DNA of 64,000 nucleotides from Paenibacillus alvei DSM 29 (GTDB lineage: Bacteria > Bacillota > Bacilli > Paenibacillales > Paenibacillaceae), in contig NZ_AMBZ01000003.1 in the NCBI RefSeq assembly GCF_000293805.1, positions 186,001 to 250,000 on the forward strand, in the 5' to 3' direction. The stretch's first letter is position 1. Each line of letters begins with the position of its first letter. Made by a program: the position numbers and the translations under genes. Of this stretch, positions 37,104 through 45,650 are shown one piece after another. Below the pieces are notes generated by a model. That model made no database searches. It worked only from the letters and a program-made list of their open reading frames with translations, and was not told the DNA's origin.

Positions 37104-39275
37104 ATGGGCGAGCAGAACCAGAACAAACAAGGCAGAGGGCGCCTCACCATCCCTACCGATCTTGATGTCGTAGGAGAAACGCTGAAAACGATGGAGTTGT
37201 GGGGAGCTGATGCTGTGCGCGATGCAGACGGCACAACTTTTCCGCAAGAGCTAGCTGAATGTGGAGCGAAAGTATACGCTACTTACTATACAACCCGCAA
37301 AGACAACAATTGGGCGAAAGCAAACCCTGACGAAGTACAGCAATGCTATATTTCAACGAAATTTGTTGCTGCTACAGATGCTGAGCTTTCTATTCGGTTA
37401 TTGGAAGGGATCAGCGAAGACTTATTGCAAGTTAACAACCGCGATGATATATACCGCTGGTGGGAAGTTATCGATCGTACTACTGGCGAGGTCGTACCTA
37501 CGAATCACTGGCGCTATGATGAAGCTAGCGGCTGTGTAATGATTAATAATACGATACCTTACCATGAGTATAGCGTGAGCTTCTTAACCTATCTGATTTG
37601 GGATCCTGTTCATATGTACAATGCCGTCGTGAATGATTGGAAGGATTTCGAACGACAAATTACGTTTGACGTACGTCAGCCTAAGACACGGGAATACTCC
37701 AAAGGCAGACTGCGTGAATTTTTGCGGGACAAGCCTTATGTAAATGTAGTACGGTTCACAACGTTCTTCCATCAGTTCACGCTTATATTCGATGAACTGC
37801 GTCGGGAGAAATATGTGGATTGGTACGGCTATTCCGCTAGCGTCAGCCCTTATATTCTCGAACAGTTCGAGCGTGAAGTTGGCTATAAGTTCCGTCCGGA
37901 ATATATTATTGACGAAGGCTACTACAACAACCAGTATCGGATTCCGTCCAAACAATACTTGGACTTTATGGCCTTCCAACGGCGCGAAGTGGCGGGGCTA
38001 GCTAAAGAGCTCGTTGATATTACCCATGAAGAAGGTCGCGAAGCGATGATGTTCTTAGGGGATCATTTTATTGGCACTGAGCCTTATATGGATGAGTTTA
38101 AAACCATCGGACTGGATGCAGTCGTCGGCAGCGTCGGCAATGGTTCGACATTGCGCTTAATTAGTGATATTCCTGGGGTGAAATATACAGAAGGGCGCTT
38201 CTTGCCATACTTCTTCCCGGATACGTTCCATCCTGGCGGGAATCCAACGGCAGAAGCTCAAGAAAACTGGTTGACAGCTAGACGAGCTATTTTGCGTAAG
38301 CCTGTAGATCGCATTGGCTATGGCGGTTACTTGAAGCTGGCGCTGGACTTCCCAGACTTTGTTGATTATGTCACGAAAGTTGCCGATGAATTCCGTGATT
38401 TATATGAGAAGGCACGCACGAAGCCGCTGTGCTTAGCTAAAGTTGCTGTACTGAACTGCTGGGGGAAAATGCGCTCTTGGGGCTGCCATATGGTGCATCA
38501 TGCACTGTACCAGAAGCAAAACTACAGCTATGCGGGCATTATTGAGATTTTGAGCGGCGCTCCTTTCGATGTATCGTTCATTAGCTTTGACGACATTCGT
38601 GAGCAGCCGCAGCTGCTCAATGATATCGATGTCATTATTAATGTCGGTGACGCGGACACCGCACATACCGGCGGTGACAACTGGAAAGACCCGTATATTG
38701 TTGAGCAAATCCGTGCATTTATTGCTCGCGGAGGCGGCTTTATCGGGGTAGGTGAACCATCCGCTGTTCAACATCAAGGCCGTTTCTTCCAACTGGGCGA
38801 TGCTCTTGGCGTAGAGCTGGAGCGCGGCTTCACCCTCGGCTACGATAAATACAATTGGGATGTAAAACCATCTCACTTTATTACTGCCGATATGAATGGT
38901 GACATCAATTTTGGTGAAGGCAAGAAAAATGTATACGCGACGAGCGCTGATATTTTAGCTTGCAAGGATAAAGAAGTGCAGTTTGCAGTCAATAACTACT
39001 TTGGCGGTCGATCTGTCTATCTCGGCGGACTGCCGTACAGTGCAGAGAACGCCCGCTTGTTGCATCGTGCAATATTGTGGTCGTGCAGCAAGGATCATGA
39101 ATTGCACAATTGGTTTAGTTCGGATGCGCATACGGAAATCCATGTCTATCCGGAAACAGGTACGTATTGCGTTGTCAACAACACGGCAGAGCCGCGCAAC
39201 ACGACTGTGTACGCGAATGGCAAGAGCTTCGAATTGGAGCTCAAGGGCGGCGAATTGCGCTGGTTTGATATGTAA
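37104..39275 (+). CDS. GH112 phosphorylase (beta-1,3-galactosyl-HexNAc or galactosyl-rhamnose phosphorylase)
   Basis: 723 residues, cytoplasmic. The N-terminal barrel begins GRLTIPTDLDVVGETLK and MELWGADAVRDADGTTFP, characteristic of lacto-N-biose phosphorylases; a Rossmann-like middle domain and a short C-terminal beta domain follow. Members split Gal-beta-1,3-GlcNAc/GalNAc or Gal-beta-1,4-rhamnose with phosphate, giving galactose 1-phosphate. Which acceptor is used cannot be told by eye. I prefer ATG 37104, 11 bases after GGAAGGAG; ATG 37095 is only 2 bases away. Separated from the rest of the locus by an unrelated gene but with the same promoter type. Confidence 0.9.
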   Translation: MGEQNQNKQGRGRLTIPTDLDVVGETLKTMELWGADAVRDADGTTFPQELAECGAKVYATYYTTRKDNNWAKANPDEVQQCYISTKFVAATDAELSIRLLEGISEDLLQVNNRDDIYRWWEVIDRTTGEVVPTNHWRYDEASGCVMINNTIPYHEYSVSFLTYLIWDPVHMYNAVVNDWKDFERQITFDVRQPKTREYSKGRLREFLRDKPYVNVVRFTTFFHQFTLIFDELRREKYVDWYGYSASVSPYILEQFEREVGYKFRPEYIIDEGYYNNQYRIPSKQYLDFMAFQRREVAGLAKELVDITHEEGREAMMFLGDHFIGTEPYMDEFKTIGLDAVVGSVGNGSTLRLISDIPGVKYTEGRFLPYFFPDTFHPGGNPTAEAQENWLTARRAILRKPVDRIGYGGYLKLALDFPDFVDYVTKVADEFRDLYEKARTKPLCLAKVAVLNCWGKMRSWGCHMVHHALYQKQNYSYAGIIEILSGAPFDVSFISFDDIREQPQLLNDIDVIINVGDADTAHTGGDNWKDPYIVEQIRAFIARGGGFIGVGEPSAVQHQGRFFQLGDALGVELERGFTLGYDKYNWDVKPSHFITADMNGDINFGEGKKNVYATSADILACKDKEVQFAVNNYFGGRSVYLGGLPYSAENARLLHRAILWSCSKDHELHNWFSSDAHTEIHVYPETGTYCVVNNTAEPRNTTVYANGKSFELELKGGELRWFDM

Positions 39276-39315
39276 GTTTACGTCGCATTCACATTGCGAT
39301 TGAAGAACAATTAGA

Positions 39316-39353
39316 TTAGGCTGGGCAATTAGTAGCTAATTGTTCCAGCCTAA
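39316..39353. terminator. Hairpin between GH112 and convergent GNAT gene
   Basis: TTAGGCTGG at 39316-39324 pairs with CCAGCCTAA at 39345-39353, extended by CAATTAG/CTAATTG. No long T run follows; probably a shared terminator. Confidence 0.55.
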
Positions 39354-39381
39354 TCCTGTCTAATCCTGTAGAGCGATCCAT

Positions 39382-40305
39382 TTATCTCAACTCTATGCAG
39401 TACCTTAGTTCTTCTGCCCTCTGCTCGAATCCGAGCGATTCGTACAATCGTAATGCTGTTCGATTGTCGGTTAATACCTCCAGGCTAGCACGTGGCAAGC
39501 CGTGAGACTGGGCATAATGCAATGCCTGAGCAAGCAGGAACTTCGCAAGGCCCTGACCCCGCCATTTCTCGCGAACGAATACATTATCGATTTGGACATA
39601 ATCGTCTTCTTTCCAAATCAATAAACCGGCTACGACCGTATCTCCTTGGCGGACAACCATAGAAGTCCAGAGCGGATACTGCCTGTATTCATTCAGTCTC
39701 TCCAATCCAAGCGGATTATCTGGCCAAATTTCTGTATCGATATCCAGATAGGCATGAGCTTCTTCAGACGTATCTAAATTCCAATAAGAAAATTGATAAG
39801 CTTCTGGCAATTGCAGCTCTGGAATTGGTGCTTCTATCATTCGTTCCATTTGATATAGACTAATCAGATGACGGTAACCACGCTGCAGGAAGAATTGACT
39901 GTTCGCCTCTTCTGTTGAATCATTGCCAACACAGAGTCTCGTTCCGTATTCGGCAGGAAGTATTGCCTTCAACTCGATGGCTCTGGCGTACAGCAGATTA
40001 TAAATACGGTCAAGCAACACATAGTCATGCTCACGTTCTGGGATAGCTTTGATATTCACGTAAATGGCATGCTTGTTCTCTTGAGCCCGGCCGGGCGGTA
40101 CAATATTAATGATACTGACCTGTCCCTTGGCAACCATCTTGCCGTGCTCGAAGGCACATACTACATTGCACCAATTTGCTTCTTCGCCTACCCACCAAAA
40201 TATTGCATTCGGTCGCGAAGTAACAGATCGATATAATTCCCCTAGCAAAGGCATGTCCTCTTGTTGAAAATTACGGATCTGAAGCTCAGACGATAGTAAA
40301 TTCAC
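39382..40305 (-). CDS. GNAT-family N-acetyltransferase
   Basis: 307 residues. The C-terminal ~140 residues form a clear GNAT domain with acetyl-CoA loop VREKWRGQGLAKFLL and NRTALRLYESLGF. The N-terminal ~150 residues look like a second, degenerate acetyltransferase domain. Start is GTG at 40305, after AGGGG. Substrate unknown. It is divergent from the ArsR-type gene across a 26-bp palindrome and could be under its control. Confidence 0.85.
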   Translation of the reverse strand: MNLLSSELQIRNFQQEDMPLLGELYRSVTSRPNAIFWWVGEEANWCNVVCAFEHGKMVAKGQVSIINIVPPGRAQENKHAIYVNIKAIPEREHDYVLLDRIYNLLYARAIELKAILPAEYGTRLCVGNDSTEEANSQFFLQRGYRHLISLYQMERMIEAPIPELQLPEAYQFSYWNLDTSEEAHAYLDIDTEIWPDNPLGLERLNEYRQYPLWTSMVVRQGDTVVAGLLIWKEDDYVQIDNVFVREKWRGQGLAKFLLAQALHYAQSHGLPRASLEVLTDNRTALRLYESLGFEQRAEELRYCIELR

Positions 40306-40423
40306 AGAATTCCCCTCTCTTTTTTTCAGGTGAGTCTAGCTTAAAACGTCATTCCTTCCTCATAACTATAGGGTACAAAATATGGATTGACAATATATTC
40401 CTTGATTGTGTACCATCTATTTT

Positions 40424-40449
40424 AATAAACATCTAATTAGATGTTTATT
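40424..40449. promoter_or_regulatory. Perfect 26-bp palindrome, likely ArsR-type operator
   Basis: AATAAACATCTAA at 40424-40436 followed directly by its exact reverse complement. The shape (ATAAACAT..ATGTTTAT) is like ArsR/SmtB operators. It lies just upstream of TATAAT at 40457-40462, and a TTGACA is at 40387-40392. Confidence 0.7.
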
Positions 40450-40559
40450 CAATTTGTATAATGCCACCTGTGATCATGACTTCACATTTCATAATCGAAT
40501 GTTTTTATTGCCTGTTTCATATTGAGCTTCCCAGATCGAACAGAGGAGGAATACCCCCA

Positions 40560-41159
40560 ATGCAGGTAGAGAAAGTAGTTGCTTATCATAAAGCGTTGGC
40601 CGATCCTACACGCATCAAAATGCTTATTTTACTGGCGGAAGGCGAGCGTAACGGTCAAGACTTGGCGGAGAAGCTGTTCGTTACACCAGCTACGATTACC
40701 CATCATGCATCCAAGCTTCGCGAAGCGAGCCTCATTAACGAACGAAGAGAGAAGAACATGATTTATTTTTCATTAAATGACTATTTTCTGAAAAACAATG
40801 CCGTTGCCGCCATGAATCTCATTTATCGCAGAGCTGAAGGAGGTACTGAAATGTTGAATGAGGATCACCAGCGGATGAAAGATTCGGTCATTCGCAATTT
40901 TATTTCCAAGGAAGGCAAGTTAAAGAACATCCCTTCCCAGCTAAAAAAGAAGCTTATTGTACTGGAACATATGGTGTCTAACCTTGAAATGGGGCGGAAA
41001 TACAGCGAGAAGGAAATCAATGAATTCATTAAGGCCTATCATGAGGATTTTGCTACGATTCGCCGGGAATTTATTATGCATCAATTTTTGTACCGAGAAA
41101 ATGATCTCTATGAGATGAACCCGCGGGAGTTGTGGGCCAATTGGTCAACCTTATCATGA
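40560..41159 (+). CDS. ArsR-type regulator fused to DUF2087
   Basis: 199 residues. The N-terminal winged helix (ALADPTRIKMLILLAEGERN, LAEKLFVTPATITHHASKLR) is ArsR-like. The C-terminal ~85 residues (VIRNFISKEGKLKNIPSQLK, KYSEKEINEFIKAYHEDFAT) match DUF2087, often found on such regulators. ATG 40560 follows AGAGGAGGA; the longer frame starting at 40461 would run over the promoter. No metal-binding CxC motif is visible, so the signal is probably not a metal. Likely autorepressed through the 26-bp palindrome. Confidence 0.88.
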   Translation: MQVEKVVAYHKALADPTRIKMLILLAEGERNGQDLAEKLFVTPATITHHASKLREASLINERREKNMIYFSLNDYFLKNNAVAAMNLIYRRAEGGTEMLNEDHQRMKDSVIRNFISKEGKLKNIPSQLKKKLIVLEHMVSNLEMGRKYSEKEINEFIKAYHEDFATIRREFIMHQFLYRENDLYEMNPRELWANWSTLS

Positions 41160-41286
41160 ACAAAGGCTGGGTACTTCACAGCCAATTAGGTATAGACAGT
41201 GCACGTAACAGTTGGTCAGGATATGTGGATTCTCAGGCTGGATGGTATACTAATGGACAGCACATATGGGAAGGAACTGACACAGG

Positions 41287-41966
41287 ATGAACCAGAACTC
41301 CAAGAAGAATATTATTGATAAATTGAATTTGAATAAATACCCGATGAAGCTGATTTTGAACAAGCCGAGCGATATAGCAGAATTCGATGAATTGGATTAT
41401 GACAATGCAATCCGCAAGGAGAACTATGATCTTATTTTTGCATTTATCTTCACGCTAGAAGAATTTACAGAGCTCGTACAGATGGTTATCGATAAGCAGT
41501 TGTTGAATAACAAGGGGTATCTGTTCGTCGCTTATCCGAAGAAAAACAATCCCAAATATGAGCAATATATTGAACGTGACAGCTTTTTCAATATTGGATT
41601 CGTCAATGAGGATGGCTATGTAGCAAACAGCGCTATTAAATTTGCGCGGATGGTTAGCTTGGATGACGTGTTTACGGTAATCGGGCTGAAGTCGGAAACG
41701 AAAAAACAACCAAACCAGCAGGAGCTACAAAGAGCCAGTGTGTAGATGACTACGTGGATCATATCGCTGACATTCAGAAATACCTGGCAAACAGCGCGCA
41801 ATTGGAGTTTTACAACAACTTGACGCCAGGCTATCAAAAGGATTGGGCGCGTTATGTGTATAGTGCCAAAAAAACAGAAACGCAGCAAAAAAGGCTAATA
41901 GAGATGGAGTCCATTTTGGCCAAGGGATACAAATCATTTGATCTTTATCGAAGACGAGGAAAATAA
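41287..41966 (+). pseudogene. YdeI/OmpD-associated family protein, split by a one-base frameshift
   Basis: Frame 1 (41287-41745, 152 residues) carries the first half: LILNKPSDIAEFDELDYD, YLFVAYPKKNNPKYEQYIER, FARMVSLDDVFTVIGLK. It then drifts into a Gln-rich tail and stops. The next frame supplies the second half: SQCVDDYVDHIADIQKYL, then TPGYQKDWARYVYSAKKTET, KGYKSFDLYRRRGK, ending at 41966. One extra A in the A run near 41701-41706 would join both parts into ~226 residues, the family's normal form. Function of this family is poorly known. GGAAGGA precedes ATG 41287. Either a real frameshift or a sequence error. Confidence 0.85.
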
Positions 41967-41997
41967 CATATTGTGCAGGATCGGGGAGAGTCAGCCA

Positions 41998-42933
41998 ATG
42001 AGTTTCGCTTTTACAAAGGAAATCAAGAATTGGAATTCATGGGGAGCCGTTTATCAATCAATTGAAGATTTTCGACAGCTCATCGAAGTCATTTACGAGA
42101 AAGAAGATTTGAGCGGCGCAGAGCAAATATCGAATGTAACTCCAGGCACGAACGCGGTATTTCGGGCAGGCAGCTACGTGATTAAAATTTTTGCGCCCAA
42201 GGAATCTGGAGCGAATACCGACGCTGATTACGATGCAGAAATCAGTGCAATGGAACGTGCTCTCCAGCAAGGCATTCACGCGCCGAACATTATCGCGGCA
42301 TCCTTTATTAAAGATAAATATTTGTTCCGTTATATCATCATGGACTTTATTCAAGGGCAGGAAGCGGGCAAGGTACTGCCTAATTCAACATCCTCCCAGA
42401 AGGCGACATTCGTTAAGCAACTGCTTGCTAATCTGGACAAGCTGAACACGCTGCCTGAGGAGCAGGTCGATGCAAATGCTATAAAGCAAAGAGTCGTTCG
42501 CAACGCGAGATGGAACATATTTACTGAAGCTATCCGAACTCAAATTGCTGAAATTGTCGCGAAAAGCCCGATATCACAGCCCGTATATGTGCATGGCGAT
42601 ATCACAGCGGAGAATGTCATGGTTGATGCAAAAGGTCAGCTTTACATGATCGACTTTGCAGACAGTACGATTGCTCCAGCGGCGTATGAATACCCGCCAA
42701 TTTTGTTCTCGTTATTTGATTTTGATGCCGAGTTGATCCAATTGTTCATGCATGAGCTGAATTGCAGCCGCGAAGCGTTCATCGATGAGGTATTTCTCGC
42801 TATATTGCTGCATGAATTCGGCTTTGACTTTGTTAGAATGATCTGTGAGAAGTATTCGAAGCTGGGTGCTCAGTCATTAACCGATATTTATGAAGTAAAA
42901 AGATTGCTTCAAGCACACCTGCCTATGGAATGA
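41998..42933 (+). CDS. Aminoglycoside/choline phosphotransferase-like kinase
   Basis: 311 residues of the APH-type kinase fold. Motifs: VIKIFAPKE (ATP Lys), catalytic VHGDITAENVMVD and metal-binding MIDFADSTI. ATG 41998 follows GGGGAGAG; the TTG at 41938 overlaps the YdeI-like gene and was not used. The substrate could be a small metabolite or an antibiotic; nothing in the neighbourhood decides. It follows the YdeI-like gene by 31 bases and may share its transcript. Confidence 0.85.
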   Translation: MSFAFTKEIKNWNSWGAVYQSIEDFRQLIEVIYEKEDLSGAEQISNVTPGTNAVFRAGSYVIKIFAPKESGANTDADYDAEISAMERALQQGIHAPNIIAASFIKDKYLFRYIIMDFIQGQEAGKVLPNSTSSQKATFVKQLLANLDKLNTLPEEQVDANAIKQRVVRNARWNIFTEAIRTQIAEIVAKSPISQPVYVHGDITAENVMVDAKGQLYMIDFADSTIAPAAYEYPPILFSLFDFDAELIQLFMHELNCSREAFIDEVFLAILLHEFGFDFVRMICEKYSKLGAQSLTDIYEVKRLLQAHLPME

Positions 42934-43045
42934 CGGAAGCGGAAGTAGAAATGGAAGCAAACAGCATCGTCCATCAGAAGTGGCGTAAAGCAGTTGAGAG
43001 CACTCTAACTCGTTTGGGAGTTGGAAGTGCTCTCTTTTTGTTCGC

Positions 43046-44266
43046 TTAGAAATAGTCGGAGAAGTATGGGATTTGGCGGATGATCAGTCGTTCAAGCATA
43101 TCAATGGTTGCTTCGTTGGCCTGGAATCGTCCGATTTTTGCTAAATAAGATGGGCGCTTATAGCCCATAAGCATAGTGGTTAATGTTTGGATATCGAATT
43201 CAGCATCTCGTTGATTTCCACCCTTGATCAGCTTCCCATGTCCTTGTTCATCTACTGATAAAGTGAACACGCCTTGATTCCACTCCAGCATCGGATCGTG
43301 GAGGACGAAGGTGAAGCTGCACGGCATTTCCTGTGGCTGGAACGGATATTGTTTCAAAAATAAGCCGATGTCGACGATCCTTGCCATATAGTAGGGAGCA
43401 ATCGTCTCCTTAATGTCACTGTCTTCAAGCAAAAAGGCAAGTGGTTCATCGGTATAAATATGCCCCTTTACTTTGGTCACCATGGAGAAGTGTGCACTGA
43501 TGAAGTTCCATAAGCCATTGCGTGCTTCCTGGTTCACATACACCATCTCTTTCATATAGAACACTTCCTCGGCAATCCAGTAAAGCAAATACCCTGTTGG
43601 CTCATGGCTGCTGTTATAATAAACGGCCACGGTCATATCATCGAGATCCCATCGCAAATATTCCTCCCACGCCAGTTCATTGCGCAGCATTGCACCGTGT
43701 GTCTGCAGAGCAAAGTGGTGATAGACTTGTCGCACGTCTGGATGCTCAATCGTAACACGCTCTACATTGCCGGGTACTGTTTTAAGCTTGGGCAACTGTG
43801 TATCTTTCACTTCGAACGAGATTTTATCGGAGATGATCTCCCAGCCTTTCCGGCGGTAGTAAGGAATGGAATAAGGATATAAATAGGATACGGATTGCTT
43901 GCGCTTGCGCATATTCGTCAGGGCTTGACGCATCAACTTATTCATTAAGCCTAGGTTGGCGTATTCAGGGTAGGTGCCGACTCCTGTTAATCCGCCCATT
44001 TCATATATTTGGCCAAAGATGTTGACTTGGAACGGGTATACTGCCAATTGGGAAATAAGTTTATCCCCATCGAACCAGCCCAGCACGTCAGCCTGCCTCA
44101 GCACAGGCAGCTTAGCCTGCGCGATCTCGCGATTTTCCCAACCTAGCGCCTGCAAATCATGATTGGTCACTTGGAATACATAGCGCAGCAAGTCATTGAA
44201 CTGCTCGCCATGCTGGATTTCAACTTCCTTCATTTTCAGTCTTTCTTGCAGCTTTTGACGGCTCAT
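43046..44266 (-). CDS. Eis-like GNAT acetyltransferase
   Basis: 406 residues, the size of Eis-family enzymes: N-terminal GNAT domain (GLTGVGTYPEYANLGLMNKL acetyl-CoA loop, SYLYPYSIPYYRRKGWEI), a middle GNAT-like domain and a C-terminal sterol-carrier-like domain. Eis proteins acetylate amines, including aminoglycosides, but most Firmicute members are uncharacterised. AAGGAGG is well placed before ATG 44266. It is downstream of the VOC gene on the same strand, with a terminator between. Confidence 0.88.
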   Translation of the reverse strand: MSRQKLQERLKMKEVEIQHGEQFNDLLRYVFQVTNHDLQALGWENREIAQAKLPVLRQADVLGWFDGDKLISQLAVYPFQVNIFGQIYEMGGLTGVGTYPEYANLGLMNKLMRQALTNMRKRKQSVSYLYPYSIPYYRRKGWEIISDKISFEVKDTQLPKLKTVPGNVERVTIEHPDVRQVYHHFALQTHGAMLRNELAWEEYLRWDLDDMTVAVYYNSSHEPTGYLLYWIAEEVFYMKEMVYVNQEARNGLWNFISAHFSMVTKVKGHIYTDEPLAFLLEDSDIKETIAPYYMARIVDIGLFLKQYPFQPQEMPCSFTFVLHDPMLEWNQGVFTLSVDEQGHGKLIKGGNQRDAEFDIQTLTTMLMGYKRPSYLAKIGRFQANEATIDMLERLIIRQIPYFSDYF

Positions 44267-44305
44267 GGAATAGAACCTCCTTATTTAGGGCCGATTAGCC
44301 TTATA

Positions 44306-44827
44306 CTATTTTACACGAAATTGACATGGTTCAATCATGTATAGAAATAAGGACTGTGAAGGTAGGAGAGACGACGAAAGGCAGAAGCTGCGAAACAAAA
44401 AAGAGCGCCGCCACGAAAGTGGAGGCGTTGTATATTGGAAAACGGGTTTATTTTTCTCCATAACCGCAAAATAGTTGTTTTCGCTGTCTGCAAAGTTGAA
44501 TAAGCGGCCTGTGGGCATGGTCACTAATTCACCGACCGTAATGCCTTTATCCTTGAAAGCTTCATACAGTCCATCGAGATTGTCGGAGAATAGCATGATC
44601 GAAGGTGTGCCAAGGTTAAGCTCTGGCTGCATCTGGGCAATAAGCTGCTTGTTATGAAGCACGAAGGAGGTTTGAGCACCTTGTGCAGGGGCGATTTCAA
44701 TCCATTTCATACCTTGTCCGTTGTTATCTTCCGATACGACAACGAAGCCGACCTTTTCTGTCCAAAATTGCACGGCTTGGTCTTGATCATTTACATACAG
44801 CATAACTTGTCCGATTTGATTGATCAT
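44306..44827 (-). CDS. VOC (glyoxalase/bleomycin-resistance) family protein, stop codon apparently lost
   Basis: The first ~125 residues are a complete VOC fold: INQIGQVMLYVNDQDQAVQF at the start and FNFADSENNYFAVMEK at the end. The remaining ~48 residues are low-quality and are encoded by the terminator hairpin and beyond. One extra A in the A5 run (44451-44455, T on the plus strand) would give a stop two codons after MEK, at about 44448. So the natural gene is probably ~44448-44827. Function: metal-dependent enzyme or resistance protein of unknown substrate. Confidence 0.8.
   Translation of the reverse strand: MINQIGQVMLYVNDQDQAVQFWTEKVGFVVVSEDNNGQGMKWIEIAPAQGAQTSFVLHNKQLIAQMQPELNLGTPSIMLFSDNLDGLYEAFKDKGITVGELVTMPTGRLFNFADSENNYFAVMEKNKPVFQYTTPPLSWRRSFLFRSFCLSSSLLPSQSLFLYMIEPCQFRVK
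44396..44427 (-). terminator. Terminator of VOC gene
   Basis: On the minus strand CGCCTCCAC-TTTC-GTGGCGGCG (44427 to 44406, one mismatch) followed by CTCTTTTTT. The annotated VOC reading frame runs straight through it, which argues that its true stop lies upstream. Confidence 0.85.
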
Positions 44828-45053
44828 AGGTCATTCTCCACTTCTCATTGAATTTGCTGAATCCATGTTCGATGGTACAATTTCTGGACTTGGATTGCAA
44901 GCAAACAGACGGGAAGACAGCAGTTCATCAATCGCAGCTCCAATTCCTTTATTTTGATTACACGATAGGATTATAAAATTAAGATTAGGGATTGCTTCAA
45001 CGTCATAGTTGTATATGACGCTTGGTAATTGGGGAAAGTATTCTATTTTGTTA
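44828..45053. other. Intergenic region without recognised gene
   Basis: Between the divergent VOC and cupin genes. A small hairpin CGTCATA/TATGACG lies at 45001-45020. No convincing coding frame. Confidence 0.4.
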
Positions 45054-45095
45054 TGTGATTATAATCACAATGTTTTTGGATCCGTCCTATATAAT
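45054..45095 (+). promoter_or_regulatory. FNR/CRP-like box and -10 of cupin gene
   Basis: TGTGATTATAATCACA at 45054-45069 is a perfect TGTGA-N6-TCACA palindrome. TATAAT sits at 45090-45095. A start about 7 bases after the -10 would place the box centre near -40.5, the class II activator position. Confidence 0.7.
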
Positions 45096-45171
45096 AGGTG
45101 CAGGACAGGAATGTTTCCCTCGTCGAAGATCGGAAAATAGATTCATTTACAATATTGGAAGGTGAGATCTC

Positions 45172-45513
45172 ATGCAAAAAAATCATGTATCCCAATTTCA
45201 GGAATATGTAGAAGGCAGATTTACGAAACGAATCATTCATAAGGATGGAGACAACGTTATTTTCGTGTTGAACTTCAGCCGAGGAGCCGAATTGCCGACA
45301 CATAATCATCCGGGAGCTGATGTATATATCTTAGTTCTGGACGGAAGCGGGACAGTGACTGTCAATGGGGTGGAGACTGAAGTTGCAGAAGGAGATATCC
45401 TTCATATTGCTGGAGACGAAAATTTTGCTTATCGCAACGGGACAGATGCCGATTCCAGCCTGTATGTTATTTTGACGAAAACGCCATGTGAGCGCTATGC
45501 CCAAAATATGTAA
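45172..45513 (+). CDS. Single-domain cupin protein
   Basis: 113 residues forming one cupin barrel. The first metal motif is LPTHNHPGADVYILVLDGSG and the second part GDILHIAGDENFAYRNG. GGAAGGTGAG precedes ATG 45172. Small cupins bind a metal and a small ligand; the role cannot be told. The FNR/CRP-type site suggests induction at low oxygen or by a related signal. Confidence 0.88.
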   Translation: MQKNHVSQFQEYVEGRFTKRIIHKDGDNVIFVLNFSRGAELPTHNHPGADVYILVLDGSGTVTVNGVETEVAEGDILHIAGDENFAYRNGTDADSSLYVILTKTPCERYAQNM

Positions 45514-45539
45514 TCATAGCGTTGCATAAGGCAAATGAC

Positions 45540-45606
45540 ATAGTGCCCCTGGGGATAGGGCAGGATACCGTGGTAGATATCCATCACCTAATCTTAGGGG
45601 CACTAT
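45540..45606. terminator. Long hairpin between cupin and epimerase genes
   Basis: ATAGTGCCCCT at 45540-45550 pairs perfectly with AGGGGCACTAT at 45596-45606. The 45-base loop contains further pairing (GATACC/GGTAGATATC region). The genes converge here, so a terminator is likely, but no T run is present and the loop is unusually long. Confidence 0.45.
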
Positions 45607-45650
45607 TGGTATGGCAACAGATGCGCCATGCTGTTCGAATGTAACGTTCT

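Noticed and set aside
40461..40559. N-terminal extension of the ArsR-type protein
   Set aside because: It would start inside the promoter/operator region; ATG 40560 has a strong ribosome site and begins where the family begins.
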